DNA of 64,000 nt from Truepera sp965215315 (GCA_965215315.1 CBDCDB010000008.1:2046001-2110000), one strand, 5' to 3'. Positions 25,465 through 34,734 are shown, counted from the first letter of the stretch. Translations and numbers: made by a program. Notes: generated by a model not told the origin, from the sequence alone.

Positions 25465-25980
25465 TCAGAGTTGGTTGCTGGCCCCGTGCCCAACTGCGCT
25501 GTACGCGAGTTGCGGAACGTTCTTGTGGCCGTCCCAGAATGACTGCAACAAGACGAAGCCAGGGAACGGGGTGCCTACTTCCGTATGGTGCTGCTCGACC
25601 TTTTCCCACTCCGCCGTAGCTAACTCGAGGCTTTCTAAGCTCGAGATGCCGGTGTAGCCCATCGACCACTGCGAGAACGCCCGCTGCTCGGTCAGCTGCT
25701 CAAAAACAACCACAACGCTGTGATGCCTTTCGTCCCGTTCCATCCGCCCGAAAAGTGTGTCAACTTCAGCTGCCGGACCCTCGAGACACTGGGCAAAAAA
25801 GCTCCCGTGGCACATCAGTACGCCGGTAATACCGCGCGCGGTATTGTAACGCCGCGACCGCTCGAGTAGCCCGAGCAGCGCTTCGTCGCTGAAGTCCCTG
25901 TGGGCGTGGCTGATATACACCCGTTGTAAGATGCCGGGAACGTCGCCCGACCTTGTCTGCTCAGTTCTTTGCACAATCAT
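25465..25980 (-). CDS. BLUF-domain blue-light sensor
   Basis: 171 residues from the ATG at 25978-25980, preceded by GAGGTGG; an upstream ATG at 26013 lacks a ribosome site. The first 110 residues form a BLUF domain: 'LQRVYISHA' (flavin-contacting Tyr), 'NTARGITGVLMCHGSFFAQC' with the conserved Asn and Gln, 'LEGPAAEVDTLFGRMERDERH' and 'FSQWSMGY' (Trp/Met pair). BLUF proteins bind FAD and change hydrogen bonding on blue light. The remaining 60 residues show no output enzyme, so it probably acts on a partner. Nearby Roadblock genes are candidates by proximity only. Confidence 0.88.
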   Translation of the reverse strand: MIVQRTEQTRSGDVPGILQRVYISHAHRDFSDEALLGLLERSRRYNTARGITGVLMCHGSFFAQCLEGPAAEVDTLFGRMERDERHHSVVVVFEQLTEQRAFSQWSMGYTGISSLESLELATAEWEKVEQHHTEVGTPFPGFVLLQSFWDGHKNVPQLAYSAVGHGASNQL

Positions 25981-26031
25981 CGTGTCCACCTCGTCGCCAT
26001 AAAGGTTGGCCATAAAGCTGAACTTAGCGGG

Positions 26032-26238
26032 TCACCCGCTGCGTCCAGAAGAGAAATGCCACACGGCGGCGTTGGGCACTCCAGCTGATACTTCCGTCTG
26101 ATCGTCCAAAACGAGGCTGAGACGCCGGTTTCGGCTCGAGGCCACACTATCCCTGTTTACAACGTCACTGTTTACACTATCACCGTTAAAAACGACTGCT
26201 ATACGGTCAGGTACACTTTGCAGTTCACCGCATTTCAC
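26032..26238 (-). CDS. Possible small ORF upstream of the BLUF gene
   Basis: 68 codons, start ATG preceded by GGAGTGAA, ending 51 bp before the BLUF start. It contains a short imperfect repeat (VNSDVVNRDSV). No family recognised. It is the only coding candidate in the roughly 390-bp stretch 25981-26366, which otherwise shows nothing I can name. Confidence 0.3.
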   Translation of the reverse strand: MKCGELQSVPDRIAVVFNGDSVNSDVVNRDSVASSRNRRLSLVLDDQTEVSAGVPNAAVWHFSSGRSG

Positions 26239-26366
26239 TCCGGTTTACCCCTTCACCGGGCGAGCTGTACGCCTACCAAGCAGACAGCGGACGCTCCAGT
26301 CACGAATATGCAAGCAGTAAAGTCCTGACGAGAAAAGCTGTCATAACCCTGTAAGAGCCCGTTCTT

Positions 26367-26889
26367 ATGCTTAAAGTCATGGCAATCTTCGGCGGCCTTG
26401 CAAAAATGTCAACTCCGGAAGTTCTCAGGCTGTTGGGAAACCGAACGGGGAAACTCTATCTCTGGCCTGACCCACAGAAACAGTTTGAGCTGCACCTGCA
26501 CGAGGGTGCAGTTTACTGTCTTAAAAAGGACGGGGTCAGTGTAGGCGATAAGATGACCTTGCAAAAGCGCGTGAGCGAACTTTTTAGCGTCCGTCAGGGC
26601 AAGTTTGATTTTAGCCCGGAGGATTATGAACACGCGCGGGGGATTCTCGAGTTTGTGACCAGCCGTATTCCTGTACCTTTTATCGTCGGCGTAACCCGTC
26701 AAGACCTGGGACGCCGAAGACGTTGCGGCGTACTTTGAACTCGCCCCAGAAGATGTGGTAAAAGTCAACGCAACGCAGCAAGAGAGCGTAACGAACGCTG
26801 TCGCCACACTTCTGAAAGCCATTGAAAAGGAATCGGAACGAGACATGCTGGAGGTGGTCGGTGCCGGACTTAATACTCCCGCATTCTGA
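26367..26889 (+). pseudogene. DUF4388-like protein, one-base frameshift
   Basis: 'FGGLAKMSTPEVLRLLGNRT' with 'GKLYLWPDPQKQFELHLHEG' is the DUF4388 (PATAN-like) start, a domain found with two-component and Roadblock proteins in Deinococcus and Thermus. The frame breaks at 26705-26706. Dropping one C there reads 'VTRQDWDAEDVAAYFELAPE' and stays open to a TGA at 26887. The total of 523 nt is one base over a whole number of codons. It may be a real frameshift or a sequencing error. It is followed 10 bp later by a Roadblock gene. Confidence 0.7.
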
Positions 26890-26899
26890 CAGGAAGAAG

Positions 26900-27283
26900 G
26901 TGCAGGCTGAAGTTGACCTGGAGCGCGTCAAAGAGGTCATCGACAGGTTGAGCGTCGCCGCACCCAGGATTTCGGGTGTTCTCGTAGCCCGTAGCGACGG
27001 CCTACCCCTCGTGCAAACCGTGACTCAAAGCGACGCGACGCGGATGGCCGCGATGACTTCGACAGCAGTAGCCCTCAGCAAACGCATCGTCAGCGCCATG
27101 AACGCCGGAGAGCTGACCGAGACAAGTATTCTCAGCACCGACGGTCAGATTTTGCTCTACGCCGCCGAGCCACGCGCGGTACTGGCAGTTATTACGGAAA
27201 CCAAAGCCAACGTAGCTCTAGTCAATCACAAGGCGCGGGCTGCCGCGCGCGAGATCGCAGGCGAATTCAGCGCACGCGCGTAG
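26900..27283 (+). CDS. Roadblock/LC7-like protein 2
   Basis: 127 residues. The GTG at 26900 has AGGA 5 bp upstream and lies 10 bp after the DUF4388 gene; the longer in-frame reading overlaps that gene and is rejected. The sequence 'RISGVLVARSDGLPLVQTVT', 'AAMTSTAVALSKRIV', 'LLYAAEPRAVLAVITETKAN' and 'LVNHKARAAAREI' is a clear Roadblock/LC7 domain, as in MglB, which regulates the small GTPase MglA. The GTPase partner must be encoded elsewhere. Confidence 0.85.
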   Translation: MQAEVDLERVKEVIDRLSVAAPRISGVLVARSDGLPLVQTVTQSDATRMAAMTSTAVALSKRIVSAMNAGELTETSILSTDGQILLYAAEPRAVLAVITETKANVALVNHKARAAAREIAGEFSARA

Positions 27284-27638
27284 CGTCAGAGAATACTGTA
27301 ACCGTTTGGTCGGCGCGGCTCGTTCCTGCCGTATTCGTGCCTATGTTTACCTTGATCGCCGCTCTCAACCAGACTGGTCTTTTTGTTCTCCGGCAGCCAA
27401 AAAGTAGACGAAAGCTTTGGCCGAACCAAACGCACCCTAGTTTAAGCCAAACGTCTGTTAAGCTCGAGGCCGGTGCATGTTCGGGTTGAGGAATCCCGGC
27501 AGCTGGTGAGTAAAGCTGTGATCTGCATCATTTTTACAAGAGATGGCTACTGATTTCATTGGAGAACAGGCTTAACCGTCGGCAAAAAGCTGCTGAAGGG
27601 TACCGGCATTTAGACAACACCCGCTATTGGAGTCCAGC
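27284..27638. other. 355-bp gap before sulfotransferase 4
   Basis: I see no gene here. GTTTGGTCGGC near 27302 and GGCCGAACCAAAC near 27418 form a long-range inverted repeat of about 11 bp that could pair across 105 bp. No clear promoter hexamers at good spacing. Confidence 0.3.
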
Positions 27639-28562
27639 ATGACCTTACCCAACTTTTTTATCTTCGGCGCAACAAAATCGGGTACCAGCTCGCTTTATTT
27701 TTACCTCAAACAGCACCCTGACATCTTTATGCCGGGGGTTAAAGAGCCGCACTTTTTCGGTTTTAGGCCAGACGAAGAGGTGTGGGAAGTCAGAAACGGC
27801 GAAACCCGCAAGAATGGCTACGCCGTTACTAACTCGGATGCATATCAAAAGCTGTTCGAGGCAGGAACCGGGATTAAGGCCAGAGGCGAAGCTTCGGTAA
27901 TGTATATCTATCTCGAAGGTTCCGAGAAGCGTATCCACGCGCAAGTACCTGACGCTAAACTCGTGGCGGTACTCCGCAACCCGGTCGAACGTGCCTATTC
28001 CGCCTACCTTCATCTCATCCGCGAAGAAGACGAACTGTGCGCAACATTTATGGACGCTTTAGACGCTGAACCGAAGCGCGTCGCCGAGGGTTGGGCACCG
28101 CTCTACCACTATCAGAACATGGGATTTTACGGCGAGCAGCTGTCACGTTTTTACAAACAGTTTGCGCCTGAGCAGATCAAGGTCTTTCTTTACGAAGACC
28201 TCGAGACCGAACCCGAACGGGTCGTTCAGGATATCTACAAGTTTGTCGGCGTCGACCCTTCTTTTAAGCCCGACACTAAAACCAGGCATAACATTTCAGG
28301 TGTACCGCGAAGCAGGCTCGTACACCAAGCGCACCGTTTTCTTAAAAAATCCAGCTCTCTCAAGGACTTTGGCAAGGCGCTTTTGCCGACCCCCTTGAGA
28401 AACCGAGCTAAACGGCAGTTGCTCTCACGCCTCGAAACCCAAAACCTGCGTAAACCGCCGCTCAGCCCCGAAGCGAGAGCGCGGCTCATCACAGCGTACC
28501 GAGACGACCTCGGAACACTTCAAGAGCTGCTCGGGCGCGACCTGTCACACTGGCTGGCGTAA
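27639..28562 (+). CDS. PAPS-dependent sulfotransferase 4
   Basis: 307 residues from the ATG at 27639 (GGAG 6 bp before). The PAPS loop is 'FIFGATKSGTSSLYFYLKQH' and the 3'-phosphate motif is 'VAVLRNPVERAYSAYLHLIR'. 'EPHFFGF', 'YEDLETEPERVVQDIYKFVG' and the ending 'LLGRDLSHWL' are family hallmarks, and it resembles the three copies in the glycan operon 12 kb to the left. It stands alone, upstream of uvrA in the same direction. Substrate unknown; possibly it completes the same surface-glycan sulfation. Confidence 0.88.
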   Translation: MTLPNFFIFGATKSGTSSLYFYLKQHPDIFMPGVKEPHFFGFRPDEEVWEVRNGETRKNGYAVTNSDAYQKLFEAGTGIKARGEASVMYIYLEGSEKRIHAQVPDAKLVAVLRNPVERAYSAYLHLIREEDELCATFMDALDAEPKRVAEGWAPLYHYQNMGFYGEQLSRFYKQFAPEQIKVFLYEDLETEPERVVQDIYKFVGVDPSFKPDTKTRHNISGVPRSRLVHQAHRFLKKSSSLKDFGKALLPTPLRNRAKRQLLSRLETQNLRKPPLSPEARARLITAYRDDLGTLQELLGRDLSHWLA

Positions 28563-28675
28563 GGGCAGACTACCGCTACGGCGCACAGGGTTGGTATACT
28601 CGTATGTTTAGCAGACGCGCTGCGACCTTGATCCTGCGAAAAGCTCAGGTCAGCGCCCTGCTCCAAGGAGGCACG

Positions 28676-31540
28676 TTGCAAAACCTTGTCATCCGCGGCG
28701 CTCGAGCACACAACCTCAAAAACGTCTCGACCACGCTTCCCAGAGACAGCTTCATCGTCTTTACCGGGGTGTCCGGTTCGGGCAAGTCAACCCTAGCTTT
28801 CGATACCATCTACGCCGAAGGGCAGCGCCGCTACGTCGAATCGTTGTCAGCTTACGCGCGGCAGTTTTTAGGCTTGATGGACAAACCCGATGTGGACAGC
28901 ATCGAAGGCTTGTCGCCCGCTATCAGCATCGACCAGAAGACGACCTCACACAATCCACGTTCAACGGTCGGTACCGTTACCGAAATTCACGACTACCTGC
29001 GGCTTTTGTTCGCCCGCGCCGGAACGCCGCACTGCCCGATCTGCGGGCGCGTCATCGAAAAGCAGTCGGCGAGTGAAATCGTTGACCGGATGTTAGAGCG
29101 TTTTACCGATCAACGGGCGCTCATTATCGCGCCGCTCGTTCGGGGGCGTAAGGGCGAGTACAAACGGCTCTTTGAAGGACTTAAAAAAGAGGGCTTTGCC
29201 CGCGTCCGGGTTGACGGTGAGGTGCAGACGCTCGACGAAGCCTTGAAGCTAAGCCTCGAGAAGTACGAAAAACACGACATCGACATCGTGGTAGACCGCC
29301 TTAAGCTGAGTGAGAGCGACCGTTCACGGATCGCCGAATCGGTCGAGCTGGCCTTGCAAAAAGGCGAAGGCTTGATGCGCGTCTCCTTACCCGACAAAAA
29401 TCAGGAAGAACTCTTTAGTGAACGCTTCGCCTGCCCCGAACACGGTACGGTGTTGGAGGAACTCGAGCCCAGGGCTTTTTCGTTTAACTCGCCCTACGGC
29501 GCGTGCCCGCACTGCACCGGCCTCGGCTACCGCTCCGAGTTCGATCCGGCCCTGATCATCCCCGACGACGAGCTTTCAATCGGACAGGGCACGATTGCGC
29601 CGTGGAGTCAGGGACGCGGCGACGGCAACAAGGTTTTTTACTGGGACCGCATCAAGGCGCTCGCCGAGCACCTGGATTTTGATGTCCGCACCCCCTGGCA
29701 AGCGTTGCCGGACAAGGTGCAGAAGACGCTGCTGCGCGGCTCGAGCGAGGCCATCGAAGTCGTCTACAAACGCGGCGACCGCGAAACGATGCGCTTTAAC
29801 GTCGAGTTTGAAGGTGTGATTCCAAACTTGGAGCGCCGCCTCCGCGAGGCCACCTCGGACTACGCGCGGGAGAAGCTCGAGGCGTTTATGTCGCTCGTCC
29901 CCTGCCCCAAATGCCGCGGCACCCGTTACAAACCCGAGGTCTTGTCGGTAACGGTCGCCGAGCGCAACATTGCCGAGCTTTCGGGGATGACGGTTTTAGA
30001 GGCTAGAGGATTTTTTGCCGCGCTGAACCTGCCCGAACCGGGCGGAGCCATTGCCGCGCCCATTATGCGCGAGGTCGGTGCACGGTTGGGCTTTCTGGAA
30101 AACGTCGGGCTCGACTACCTGACGCTCGACCGCAGCGCGAATACGCTTTCGGGCGGCGAGGCGCAGCGTATCCGTTTGGCAACGCAGGTCGGCAGTGGAC
30201 TCACCGGCGTGTTGTACGTCCTTGACGAACCTTCGATTGGACTGCACCCCCGCGACAACGCACGGCTCTTGCAAACCTTGTTGCATCTGCGCGACCTCGG
30301 CAATACGCTGATCGTCGTCGAACACGACGAGGAAACGATGCGGGCCGCCGATTACCTCGTCGATTTAGGGCCGGGAGCCGGGGTTCACGGCGGCGAAATC
30401 ATCGCTGAAGGGACGCCGGACGTGCTGATGCACGATCCGAACTCGCTGACGGCAGCTTATTTGCGCGGTGAAAAGAAGATCGAGGTACCGAGCAAAAGGC
30501 GCGGCGGCAGCGGCAAACGTATTAAAATCTTAGGCGCAACTGAGCACAACTTGCAAAACGTCAGCGTCGAGATTCCGCTGGGGACGCTCACCTGTATTAC
30601 CGGCGCGTCGGGCTCGGGTAAATCGACGCTGGTTCACCGTATCCTGCACGCGTCTTTAGCTAAAGAGCTGTACCGGGCGAAAGAAGTACCGGGCACGCAC
30701 AAGGCGATTCAGGGTACTGAAAACATCGACAAGGTGATCGAGATCGACCAGGGCCCGATTGGACGCACGCCGCGCAGCAACCCGGCGACGTACACCGGGA
30801 TATTTACCGAAATCCGCGACCTCTACACGCGTGCGCCCGAGGCCCGTAAACGCGGCTACAAGGCCGGACGGTTTTCGTTTAACGTTAAGGGTGGACGTTG
30901 CGAGGCGTGTAAGGGCGACGGCACCGTCAAGGTCGAGATGTACTTTTTGCCCGACATTTACGTACCGTGTGAGGTTTGTAAAGGCGCACGCTACAACCGC
31001 GAAACTTTAGAGGTCAAGATTCGCGGTAGATCGATTGCCGACGTGCTGGCGATGACCGTCGATGAAGGGGTCGGATTTTTTGAAAACATCCCCAACATCG
31101 CGCGTAAACTGCAACTGATGCAAGATGTCGGGTTGGGCTATATCAAAGTCGGGCAGCCCTCACCTACCCTTTCAGGGGGCGAGGCGCAGCGTGTGAAGTT
31201 GGCCTCGGAACTCGGTAAACGCAGCACCGGCAAAACACTCTATATCTTGGACGAACCGACCACCGGCCTACATTTTGCCGATGTGCAGCGGCTGCTAGGC
31301 GTGCTGCAACGTCTTGTTGAAGGGGGCAACACGCTGGTCGTCATCGAGCATAATATGGACGTAATCAAGACTGCCGATTGGCTTATCGACCTGGGGCCGG
31401 ACGGGGGCTCGAGAGGGGGCACCGTCGTCGCCGAAGGCACCCCCGAAACCGTCGCCGTCCACCCAACCTCTTCAACCGGCTCGTACCTGCGGCAGATTCC
31501 TGAAATTGAGGCGCGTCTCCCCGAATTGGCTCCAGCATGA
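28676..31540 (+). CDS. uvrA: Excinuclease ABC subunit A
   Basis: 954 residues, DNA-damage-recognition ATPase of nucleotide excision repair. It has two ABC modules: first Walker A 'GVSGSGKST' (residues 31-39) and signature 'LSGGEAQRIRLATQVG'; second Walker A 'GASGSGKST' and signature 'LSGGEAQRVKLASELG'. Zinc-finger cysteines are seen in 'CPICGR', 'CPHCTG', 'CPKCRG' and 'CEACKGDGTV..CEVCKG'. The start is the TTG at 28676, preceded by AAGGAGG, giving the conserved beginning 'QNLVIRGARAHNLKNV'; an upstream start would add 24 atypical residues. It overlaps the next gene by 4 bp. Confidence 0.97.
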   Translation: MQNLVIRGARAHNLKNVSTTLPRDSFIVFTGVSGSGKSTLAFDTIYAEGQRRYVESLSAYARQFLGLMDKPDVDSIEGLSPAISIDQKTTSHNPRSTVGTVTEIHDYLRLLFARAGTPHCPICGRVIEKQSASEIVDRMLERFTDQRALIIAPLVRGRKGEYKRLFEGLKKEGFARVRVDGEVQTLDEALKLSLEKYEKHDIDIVVDRLKLSESDRSRIAESVELALQKGEGLMRVSLPDKNQEELFSERFACPEHGTVLEELEPRAFSFNSPYGACPHCTGLGYRSEFDPALIIPDDELSIGQGTIAPWSQGRGDGNKVFYWDRIKALAEHLDFDVRTPWQALPDKVQKTLLRGSSEAIEVVYKRGDRETMRFNVEFEGVIPNLERRLREATSDYAREKLEAFMSLVPCPKCRGTRYKPEVLSVTVAERNIAELSGMTVLEARGFFAALNLPEPGGAIAAPIMREVGARLGFLENVGLDYLTLDRSANTLSGGEAQRIRLATQVGSGLTGVLYVLDEPSIGLHPRDNARLLQTLLHLRDLGNTLIVVEHDEETMRAADYLVDLGPGAGVHGGEIIAEGTPDVLMHDPNSLTAAYLRGEKKIEVPSKRRGGSGKRIKILGATEHNLQNVSVEIPLGTLTCITGASGSGKSTLVHRILHASLAKELYRAKEVPGTHKAIQGTENIDKVIEIDQGPIGRTPRSNPATYTGIFTEIRDLYTRAPEARKRGYKAGRFSFNVKGGRCEACKGDGTVKVEMYFLPDIYVPCEVCKGARYNRETLEVKIRGRSIADVLAMTVDEGVGFFENIPNIARKLQLMQDVGLGYIKVGQPSPTLSGGEAQRVKLASELGKRSTGKTLYILDEPTTGLHFADVQRLLGVLQRLVEGGNTLVVIEHNMDVIKTADWLIDLGPDGGSRGGTVVAEGTPETVAVHPTSSTGSYLRQIPEIEARLPELAPA

Positions 31541-32052
31541 CCCGGAGCCGTAAGGCCCGCGCCGCCTCGCCCAGCACCGCGCCTTTTATCATCGGACTGT
31601 TTTTCTTTTTGCTCGCTGTGGTTTTAGCCGTCGCGCCTTTGCCTATTCTCGTTCGTAGTTTAGGCGTCGTTTTGTGCAGCTACGCCGCGTTCGTCTTTGC
31701 CGGACTGCCGTTTGCGTTTGCCGCGGCGCTCCTCGCGCCCGTCGCGGGCCTCCTGACCGGCGGTGAGACGTGGCTCGTGCTACTGCCGCTGATGCTCGTG
31801 TCAGGGCTATTGGCGTTTTTGGGCCTAGATTATGCGTGGCGTTGGGGAGCGCTCTTCGTCTCGCCGCTGCTTTATGTTTTGCCCCAAGTGATCGTCTGGC
31901 AGCTTTCGCAGCGTTCGCTCTTTTCTGTAGCGCTGCCGTGGGAACCGACGGCTCCGGTATGGCTAGGGCTGCACGCACTTGCAGCTCTGGCTGGGACTGC
32001 CGGGGCGATCTTTGTGACACGTGGCGCAGAGACGCGCAGGCACAGAGGCTAA
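31537..32052 (+). CDS. Hypothetical polytopic membrane protein
   Basis: 171 residues with about five transmembrane helices ('FIIGLFFFLLAVVLAVAPLP', 'GVVLCSYAAFVFAGLPFAFA', 'WLVLLPLMLVSGLLAFLGL' and others) and short basic ends. No conserved motif recognised. The start overlaps the uvrA stop (ATGA), so it is translated from the uvrA message, but nothing links it to repair. Confidence 0.6.
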   Translation: MTRSRKARAASPSTAPFIIGLFFFLLAVVLAVAPLPILVRSLGVVLCSYAAFVFAGLPFAFAAALLAPVAGLLTGGETWLVLLPLMLVSGLLAFLGLDYAWRWGALFVSPLLYVLPQVIVWQLSQRSLFSVALPWEPTAPVWLGLHALAALAGTAGAIFVTRGAETRRHRG

Positions 32053-32074
32053 TTGTGGCTAGTTGGACCGTGAT

Positions 32075-32671
32075 ATGAAAAGTTGGATAAAAGATCTGCA
32101 GCGACTCTGGTTTTACTATCTGGCTTCGTACTTGGTGAGGAATTACGCTCGAGTCTTCCGGCGGCTCAAGGTCGAAGGATTAGACCTTGTTCCGCGCTCT
32201 GAAACCCAAGGTTTAATTATCGCCAGCAATCACCTGTCGAACTTCGACCCACCGCTCGTCGGGTCGCTCGTCACCCGTGAGATCCACTTTATGGCGAAGC
32301 GCGAACTCTTCGAGACGCAGCCGCTGCGGTGGGTTTGCGAACACCTGATGGCGTTTCCTATCGACCGCAACAAGGGCGACACCAAAGGGATTAAAACAGC
32401 CCTGCGGTTCCTTAATAGCGGCGTTGCTATAGGCATTTTTCCGCAAGGTACCCGCAACGCTGGCGACGCCGCCGCGCTCGACGGCGCAGCATTTTTGGCC
32501 CAACGCGCCCAAGTACCCTTGCAACCCGTAGCCATTTGGGAGGAGCGGGGCCGCTTGCGGGTACGTTTCGGCACGCCCATCTATGCTGAGGATAAATCAA
32601 AAGCAGCAATGCACGCGCTCACCGAAACACTCATGACCCGGATTTACGAGTTACGCCCTGCCAAGTCGTAA
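32075..32671 (+). CDS. 1-acylglycerol-3-phosphate acyltransferase (PlsC-like)
   Basis: 198 residues. The acyltransferase HX4D motif appears as 'NHLSNFDPP', the glycerol-phosphate-binding motif as 'IFPQGTRN', and 'MAKRELFE' and 'VPLQPVAIW' match blocks II and IV. It would acylate lysophosphatidic acid at the inner membrane in phospholipid synthesis. An N-terminal hydrophobic stretch ('LWFYYLASYLVRNY') anchors it. The ATG at 32075 is favoured over an in-frame TTG at 32063. Confidence 0.88.
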   Translation: MKSWIKDLQRLWFYYLASYLVRNYARVFRRLKVEGLDLVPRSETQGLIIASNHLSNFDPPLVGSLVTREIHFMAKRELFETQPLRWVCEHLMAFPIDRNKGDTKGIKTALRFLNSGVAIGIFPQGTRNAGDAAALDGAAFLAQRAQVPLQPVAIWEERGRLRVRFGTPIYAEDKSKAAMHALTETLMTRIYELRPAKS

Positions 32672-32754
32672 ACCATGTCAGGCACACACTAAACCTGAAA
32701 GAGCGAACTGGTTTACGTCTCTGACGGCGTAAACCGAGTTATCTCGACTAGGAC

Positions 32755-32783
32755 TTGCTATCTGCCGAACACCGTGCTAAAGT
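32755..32783 (+). promoter_or_regulatory. Promoter of hup
   Basis: -35 TTGCTA at 32755-32760 and -10 TAAAGT at 32778-32783 with a 17-bp spacer; AAAGGAGG follows about 15 bp downstream of the -10. Confidence 0.6.
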
Positions 32784-32812
32784 AACGCCGAAGTCCAAAA
32801 GGAGGTGTGGCT

Positions 32813-33100
32813 ATGGCGAAAGCTAAAACGGTTTCTAAAGCTGATCTCGTTGACCGAGTTTCGGACGAGACCCAAATGAAGAAAAAAGATGTCAAAACGG
32901 TTATCGATTCGATGATTGACCACGTAACCCAGCACCTGAACGGCGGCGACAAGGTGCAGCTTACAGGGTTTGGTACCTTTGAGGTGCGCGAACGCAAAGC
33001 CCGTACCGGCGTCAAACCGGGAACGACGGAAAAAATCGAGATTCCGGCGAGCAAATACCCGGCGTTCAAACCCGGCAAAGCTCTTAAAGACAAGATTTAA
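32813..33100 (+). CDS. hup: HU-family nucleoid protein
   Basis: 95 residues, DNA-bending histone-like protein. 'VQLTGFGTFEVRERKARTG' followed by 'KPGTTEKIEIPASKYPAFKP' is the HU beta-arm and signature. A Lys-rich N-terminal extension ('AKAKTVSKADLVDRV') is short. The ATG at 32813 has AAAGGAGGT 7 bp upstream; the GTG at 32807 overlaps the ribosome site and is rejected. It has its own promoter and terminator. Confidence 0.96.
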   Translation: MAKAKTVSKADLVDRVSDETQMKKKDVKTVIDSMIDHVTQHLNGGDKVQLTGFGTFEVRERKARTGVKPGTTEKIEIPASKYPAFKPGKALKDKI

Positions 33101-33117
33101 GGGCTTTTTGTTAGTTG

Positions 33118-33146
33118 AGGCGGCCTTCGGGTCGCCTTTCTTGTTT
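33118..33146 (+). terminator. Terminator after hup
   Basis: AGGCGGC and GTCGCCT form a 7-bp stem (one G-T pair) with a CTTCGG loop, then TTTCTTGTTT. Confidence 0.75.
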
Positions 33147-33286
33147 ATTATCGTTTATTCCGGTCTTGTTAGTCTCAGATATGCTTGGTAGAGGGAAATT
33201 TGTATTAAAAACTGGGGCGGCGAGTCGTACCCGGACTAGAACCGCGCTTTGCTCGGTGCAACCTCAATTTTGCAAGGCTCGTAAGG

Positions 33287-34162
33287 TTAGAAATCTTTAG
33301 GAACCGACTTTCTCAGAAAATCTCGAACAGCTTGCGTAATTTGCTCTTTCACCTCTTCTTGAAGAAAATGACCTGCGTCAAGCTCTAATGTTTCAGGGTT
33401 CTTAAATACTGTTCGCCAACGGGTTAAAAAGCTAGAAGGCACGAGCTTGTCTTTCATTCCCCAAAGTAGCAGGGCCGGTTTGTCCTCTATCGCCGCTCGC
33501 TTGTCCCACAACGTTTCAAACCATTTGTTAGACTCAGCTATCGTAGCGACAAGCGCGTAGAGTGCTCTGCAGCTTTGCGGCGTTGGAAACGGTCCTCGGT
33601 AGTGCTTCAGCAGTTCGCTAGTTAAAACCGTCTGGTCTGCGAAGCCCAGACGTTTCAGAAGTACATTAACCGAAACGTTTGGGCGGGTGTAGAGAAATCT
33701 ACCGAACGGGTTGCTGAGTACGCGACCTGCCTGTATAAGAGACTCGTTGGGCCACAACCAAGTATTCATCACTACGACTGCCCGGACGTTTTCAGGGTGC
33801 TCGAGCGCGTAAGGGAGACCGATAGGGCCGCCGAAGTCGTGGACGATAAGCACAACGTCTTTAAGCTCGAGCGTATCAATAAGGTGCGCCAAGTTCTCTG
33901 CATGTGCCTCCGGGGTATAGGCAAACGTTTCAGGTTTGTCCGAAAGGCCAAACCCAAGCTGATCGGGTGCAATGCAGCGGTAACTGCCGGACAAGTCTCG
34001 GACAAGGTGGCGGTACAAAAACGACCAGCTTGGGGTGCCGTGAACCATTACAACGGGAACGCCTTGACCTTCGTCTAAGTAGTGCATACGGCCTGATCCG
34101 AGCTCGAGGTAATTGCCCGAAAAAGGATAAAGTGCCGGGTTAAGCCATGCGGGACGGGTCAT
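33287..34162 (-). CDS. Haloalkane-dehalogenase-like alpha/beta hydrolase
   Basis: 291 residues. The fold is clear: oxyanion segment 'MVHGTPSWSFLYRHLV' (residues 39-54), nucleophile elbow 'LIVHDFGGPIG' with Asp109, and C-terminal His in 'LDAGHFLQEE'. An Asp nucleophile is typical of haloalkane dehalogenases and epoxide hydrolases. The Trp that follows the nucleophile in true dehalogenases is Phe110 here, so dehalogenase activity is uncertain. It overlaps the TetR gene by 4 bp and is presumably repressed by it. Confidence 0.8.
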   Translation of the reverse strand: MTRPAWLNPALYPFSGNYLELGSGRMHYLDEGQGVPVVMVHGTPSWSFLYRHLVRDLSGSYRCIAPDQLGFGLSDKPETFAYTPEAHAENLAHLIDTLELKDVVLIVHDFGGPIGLPYALEHPENVRAVVVMNTWLWPNESLIQAGRVLSNPFGRFLYTRPNVSVNVLLKRLGFADQTVLTSELLKHYRGPFPTPQSCRALYALVATIAESNKWFETLWDKRAAIEDKPALLLWGMKDKLVPSSFLTRWRTVFKNPETLELDAGHFLQEEVKEQITQAVRDFLRKSVPKDF

Positions 34163-34728
34163 AAGACCTCCTGGTAATTACCGAGCAGCGCTTCAAGAAC
34201 ACGCTCAAATGGGTAGGTGTCAGGCTCGAGCATCGCGTGCTGGCAAACGCCGTCAATCGCGGCGAAGAGCAGCCGGGCTTCCGTCTCGGGATGAGCTACG
34301 TTTAAGTCCTGACATATCTGCTTTAACTGCTTACGGATGCGCTCAGTACCCGCATAGATGGTAGAACCCAGTGCTTGAGCTGCTGCTGGTTGAAAGCGCA
34401 AGGTATAAAAAAGCCGCCAGAAGTTACGGTTCGTCTGCATGAGGCCAAACGTTTTGCGTAACAGGATTTCCAAGCGCTCCGTACCATTAGCTGCTGCGTC
34501 AAGCTCGAGGGTGGCCTGCACATCTTGCATACTTTTCTCGAACAAGGCTAAAAGAAGGGCCTCTTTGTTTTCAAAATGGATATAGAGTAGCCCTTGAGAG
34601 ACACCTGCGCGTTGGGAGATGGCTTTAACACTGGTTCCGGCGTAACCGTACTCGGCAAACAGTTCCAAAGCGCTCTCTAAAAGCCGCTCTCGGCGAGTTA
34701 CATCCTTTCCTGAGTTCGCATCAGTCAT
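34159..34728 (-). CDS. TetR-family transcriptional regulator
   Basis: 189 residues. The N-terminal helix-turn-helix reads 'LLESALELFAEYGYAGTSVK' then 'AISQRAGVSQGLLYIHFENK', a textbook TetR domain, and the C-terminal ligand domain is variable. It is first in a two-gene unit with the hydrolase (ATGA overlap). TATAAT ends 6 bp before the ATG and there is no ribosome site, so the mRNA should be leaderless. A palindrome in the promoter spacer points to autorepression. The inducer may be the hydrolase substrate. Confidence 0.9.
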   Translation of the reverse strand: MTDANSGKDVTRRERLLESALELFAEYGYAGTSVKAISQRAGVSQGLLYIHFENKEALLLALFEKSMQDVQATLELDAAANGTERLEILLRKTFGLMQTNRNFWRLFYTLRFQPAAAQALGSTIYAGTERIRKQLKQICQDLNVAHPETEARLLFAAIDGVCQHAMLEPDTYPFERVLEALLGNYQEVL

Positions 34729-34734
34729 ATCGTT

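Noticed and set aside
33201..33290. tRNA-like stretch after hup
   Set aside because: GGGGCGGCGAGTCGTACCCGG looked tRNA-like, but no acceptor pairing, anticodon arm or T loop can be formed.
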